From Myxococcota bacterium (GTDB lineage Bacteria > Myxococcota_C > UBA6777), in NCBI GenBank assembly GCA_963169055.1, contig CAUJFU010000266.1, positions 1 through 8,704 on the forward strand: a DNA stretch of 8,704 nucleotides. Reading direction: 5' to 3'. A program made the position numbers and the translations under genes. The notes below the pieces were generated by a model, which worked only from the letters and a program-made list of their open reading frames with translations, ran no database searches and was not told the DNA's origin. Within the stretch, counting starts at the first letter, position 1; each line of letters begins with the position of its first letter. This document shows positions 6,729 to 8,704 of this stretch, one piece after another.

Positions 6729-6835
6729 TCGAGCAACGATGGGGTTTTCATGCTTCGTGTTGCAAGTCCACCGAACGCTTTGCCAAGCATCGCAAAGGTC
6801 GAGCAAAGATGGATTTTCCATGCTTCGTGTTGCAA
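6729..6835 (+). repeat. Duplicated 37-bp element in the folC-kinase gap
   Basis: Copy 1 (6729-6765) and copy 2 (6799-6835) match at 33 of 37 positions and are spaced 70 bp apart. Both start TCGAGCAA and end ATGCTTCGTGTTGCAA. Copy 2 contains ATGGA-TTT-TCCAT, a perfect small inverted repeat; in copy 1 the corresponding bases still pair on the plus strand through G-U pairs. No gene is supported here. It may be a member of a dispersed intergenic repeat family or a local duplication. Confidence 0.85.
6778..6797 (+). other. Hairpin between the two 37-bp copies
   Basis: CTTTGC (6778-6783) and GCAAAG (6792-6797) form a perfect 6-bp stem with an 8-base loop that contains AAGCAT. This AAGCAT is complementary to the ATGCTT found in each flanking copy (6750-6755 and 6820-6825), so alternative pairings are possible. 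No T-tract follows, so it is not a standard terminator for folC. Confidence 0.4.
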
Positions 6836-6897
6836 CAGCGCCGCCTTGGTGGTAGATTCCTGTGCTTGTTGGGTCAGAGGTTTGGATGCAGGCAAAG

Positions 6898-6914
6898 CGT
6901 TGTAGAAAACAACG
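6898..6914 (+). other. Small hairpin upstream of kinase gene
   Basis: CGTTGT, loop AGAAA, ACAACG: a 6-bp perfect stem ending 14 bases before the kinase ribosome site. There is no T-run. It could lie in the kinase 5' untranslated region; it may be chance. Confidence 0.35.
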
Positions 6915-6941
6915 ACAGCACGGTAGCTAGAGGCGTAAAAG

Positions 6942-8704
6942 ATGGCAGAGCGAGACTGGTTGATCGGTAGAGTCCTTGGAAAGTACCGGCTGGAAAAACA
7001 GATCGGCGCAGGTGCTTTTGCAAGCATCTACGAAGCGATGCACATCCACTTGCATGTCCCCTTTGCGATCAAGATCTTGCACCCGGCCTTTGCCAACGAA
7101 GACGAAGTCTTGTTGCGTTTCTTTCGAGAGGCCCGCGCAGCAAGCCAACTTCAACACGAAAATGTCGTATTTATCGCAGATTACGATGTCGAAGAAGGCG
7201 TTGGCCCCTACATCGTGATGGAATACCTCGAAGGCGACACTCTCAAAAAATTCCTCAGCCAACACCGCCAACTTCCGTTGGATCTGGTGGGCGAGATCGC
7301 ACGCCAGATCTGCCTTGCTTTGGGACAAGCCCACCGAAAAAATATCGTCCACCGCGATCTCAAGCCAGAAAATATCTTTTTGGTACAGCGTGAGATGGGT
7401 CGTGTTTTGGTCAAAGTCCTCGACTTTGGCATCGCTCATCTCGGAAAAGTCGCGGACGCCATCACAGGTTCGCGCTTGATCGGAACCCCCGTATACATGG
7501 CCCCTGAGCAGTTTCGTGGTGTCGCTCAGTCTCCAAGTATCGATATCTACTCCTTTGGCGTCATTCTTTACGAGATGCTAACAGGACAAACTCCCTTTAT
7601 TGGACACAATGTCCAGCAACTCGGGATCGAACATATCTTGATGCCCGCTCCCGAACTTGCCGAAGGGTTTCCCCCCGGATTGCGCCAACTCCAAGCTCGC
7701 CTTCTTGGAAAAACCCCTGAAGAACGCCCATCGAGCATGGAAGAAGTCTGGATGTTGATGGCTCCCGCTCTCGATCCCGAAGGGCGCTATCCCCATTGGC
7801 ATCGCCAAGATCAACACATCTTTACAGGCGCGCTCATGCCCGCCGTTTCGCTCTCTTCTTCCGAAGCCATCAGCTATCCGCGCATTGAGGGCAGCAACCG
7901 CAACCCGATCCCCGCTTCTGTGAGCGACACCCAAGATCAAGCCCCCCGATCCGTCAACGACACACACGACGGCCCCGACCAACTTCCCGATGCTTCCGCC
8001 TTTTCCGAAGATGTCCGCCCCACCTCTATCGGGCCGCTCCCTTCGGGGTCTGCCAGCGATCTGCTCGCATCTCTCCGTCCCACCGAAGAAGAAGACATCT
8101 TTGAAGGGGCAGAAACCATGGTCGGCCCTCTGCGCAACCCGCTCTCGGATCATTCAGGCAGCGGCCAAGTCTACCAAACTCTCCGTATGCCAAGCTACAC
8201 AGACGATCACGACCTCTCCACCAGCGATATCCCAACCACCGACCTTTCCACCGATCTGAACTTGCCCGTTTACGGCGGTGCAGCGGGCCGAAACCATACC
8301 TCTCCCCCCCCGCCACCAAACCAAGACGAACAAGCCAACAAAAAGGCCCTCGCCCAAAAAAGCGGCACCTACGCCAGACCTCCCATGCTTCCGGACTTTT
8401 TGCAAACCGATACCAAAGACTCTTTCCCACCGTCAACACGCCCACCCCACCGCTCAGAAAATGAACAAGCCCTCTCCGCCGAAGACCTGCTCGAAGAAGA
8501 TACCCCCCAGCCTAACCCTTTGCCCGCAAAACCGCCGATGCTTGGAAAATCGCCTTTGCCCGCAAAACCGCCGATGTTTGGGAAATCGCCTTTATCCGAA
8601 AAATCCTCTTTGCTTGGGAAATCTTCTTTGCTCGAACAATCCGACTCTTTCTCTCTCGAAGAAAGCGCCCTTGTGATCGAAGAAGACAAGCCCCCCCCAA
8701 GCGC
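6942..8704 (+). CDS. Hanks-type Ser/Thr protein kinase with long low-complexity tail (3' end outside window)
   Basis: An open frame from the ATG at 6942 (AGAGG eight bases upstream at 6929-6933) runs to the right edge without a stop, 587 codons visible. The kinase domain spans residues 15-275: glycine loop IGAGAFASIY (21-30), FAIK (Lys44), alpha-C Glu63 (FFREA), HRDLKPEN (137-144, Asp139), DFG (161-163), GTPVYMAPE (181-189), DIYSFGVILYEMLTG (201-215) and ERPS (261-264). All catalytic residues are present, so it should be active. The third Gly of the loop is Ala27. After residue 280 the protein is Ser/Pro/Asp/Glu-rich with no fold I recognise, ending in a 12-residue tandem repeat (526-567). 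No membrane segment is seen up to the edge; a sensor or transmembrane part may follow. It probably phosphorylates Ser/Thr of partner proteins, unknown here. It is preceded by 230 bp of non-coding sequence, so it is probably transcribed separately. Confidence 0.93.
   Translation, partial: MAERDWLIGRVLGKYRLEKQIGAGAFASIYEAMHIHLHVPFAIKILHPAFANEDEVLLRFFREARAASQLQHENVVFIADYDVEEGVGPYIVMEYLEGDTLKKFLSQHRQLPLDLVGEIARQICLALGQAHRKNIVHRDLKPENIFLVQREMGRVLVKVLDFGIAHLGKVADAITGSRLIGTPVYMAPEQFRGVAQSPSIDIYSFGVILYEMLTGQTPFIGHNVQQLGIEHILMPAPELAEGFPPGLRQLQARLLGKTPEERPSSMEEVWMLMAPALDPEGRYPHWHRQDQHIFTGALMPAVSLSSSEAISYPRIEGSNRNPIPASVSDTQDQAPRSVNDTHDGPDQLPDASAFSEDVRPTSIGPLPSGSASDLLASLRPTEEEDIFEGAETMVGPLRNPLSDHSGSGQVYQTLRMPSYTDDHDLSTSDIPTTDLSTDLNLPVYGGAAGRNHTSPPPPPNQDEQANKKALAQKSGTYARPPMLPDFLQTDTKDSFPPSTRPPHRSENEQALSAEDLLEEDTPQPNPLPAKPPMLGKSPLPAKPPMFGKSPLSEKSSLLGKSSLLEQSDSFSLEESALVIEEDKPPPS
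8517..8642 (+). repeat. 36-bp tandem repeat in kinase tail
   Basis: Units at 8517-8552, 8553-8588 and 8589-8624, with a partial fourth at 8625-8642. The first two differ at only two of 36 bases and encode PLPAKPPMLGKS and PLPAKPPMFGKS. The third is diverged (PLSEKSSLLGKS) and the fourth starts SLLEQS. The frame is preserved, and the near-identity of units 1 and 2 suggests recent duplication. Confidence 0.9.

Noticed and set aside
6620-6970. Plus-strand open frame spanning the folC-kinase gap, in which the 37-bp repeats are translated
   Set aside because: It overlaps the end of folC and the start of the kinase, has no clear ribosome site, and the Cys/His/Arg-rich product looks like translated repeat DNA. 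A small peptide is not excluded but is unsupported.
6236-7027. 263-codon minus-strand open frame over the folC end and kinase start
   Set aside because: It is antisense to conserved FolC and kinase motifs, with Arg/Ala-rich composition typical of a shadow frame.
7578-8153. 191-codon minus-strand open frame within the kinase gene
   Set aside because: It lies entirely antisense to the kinase C-lobe and tail; the Gly/Arg-rich product has no domain.
8517-8642. CRISPR-like array
   Set aside because: The 36-bp units are directly adjacent with no spacers and are in-frame coding sequence of the kinase tail.

Overview
The window is dense bacterial DNA of roughly mid-50s GC (estimated by eye). No rRNA, tRNA, CRISPR, insertion sequence or phage gene is visible. 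Three features suggest a Myxococcota-like (former deltaproteobacterial) genome: a Hanks-type Ser/Thr kinase with a long Pro/Ser/acidic tail, a metallo-beta-lactamase-fold cyclic-nucleotide phosphodiesterase of the type common in that group, and an archaeal-type XPB helicase next to its Bax1/DUF790 nuclease. This placement is inference from gene content, and no marker gene settles it.

Layout. On the minus strand at the left are an M23-family (LytM-like) peptidase lipoprotein (285-1493) and, coupled to it by an ATGA overlap, an exported protein that runs off the left edge (<1-288). Its N-terminus loosely resembles HupE/UreJ-type ectodomains. After an 87-bp divergent gap everything runs on the plus strand: the XPB-like SF2 helicase (1581-3017), the DUF790/Bax1 nuclease (3119-4345), an MBL-fold phosphodiesterase (4508-5290), folC overlapping its 3' end (5266-6711), a 230-bp non-coding gap with a duplicated 37-bp element and small hairpins, and a Ser/Thr protein kinase (6942->8704) cut by the right edge.

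How the genes work together. The XPB-Bax1 pair is the functional centre of the window. In archaea the two proteins form a helicase-nuclease complex proposed to act in nucleotide excision repair, and here the same pair sits in a bacterial setting. Both proteins carry departures from family motifs: RPD instead of RED in the helicase, and Arg where a Lys is usual after GFW in the nuclease. The phosphodiesterase and FolC are translationally overlapped but have no obvious biochemical link. The peptidase and exported protein form a separate envelope operon.

A second theme is short tandem duplication. Small repeats occur in the peptidase linkers (18-bp units), the FolC N-terminus (33/36 bp), the kinase tail (36 bp, more than three units), the helicase-nuclease spacer (17 bp at a 23-bp period) and the gap before the kinase (37 bp at a 70-bp period). 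The window also looks enriched in GATC/CGATCG.
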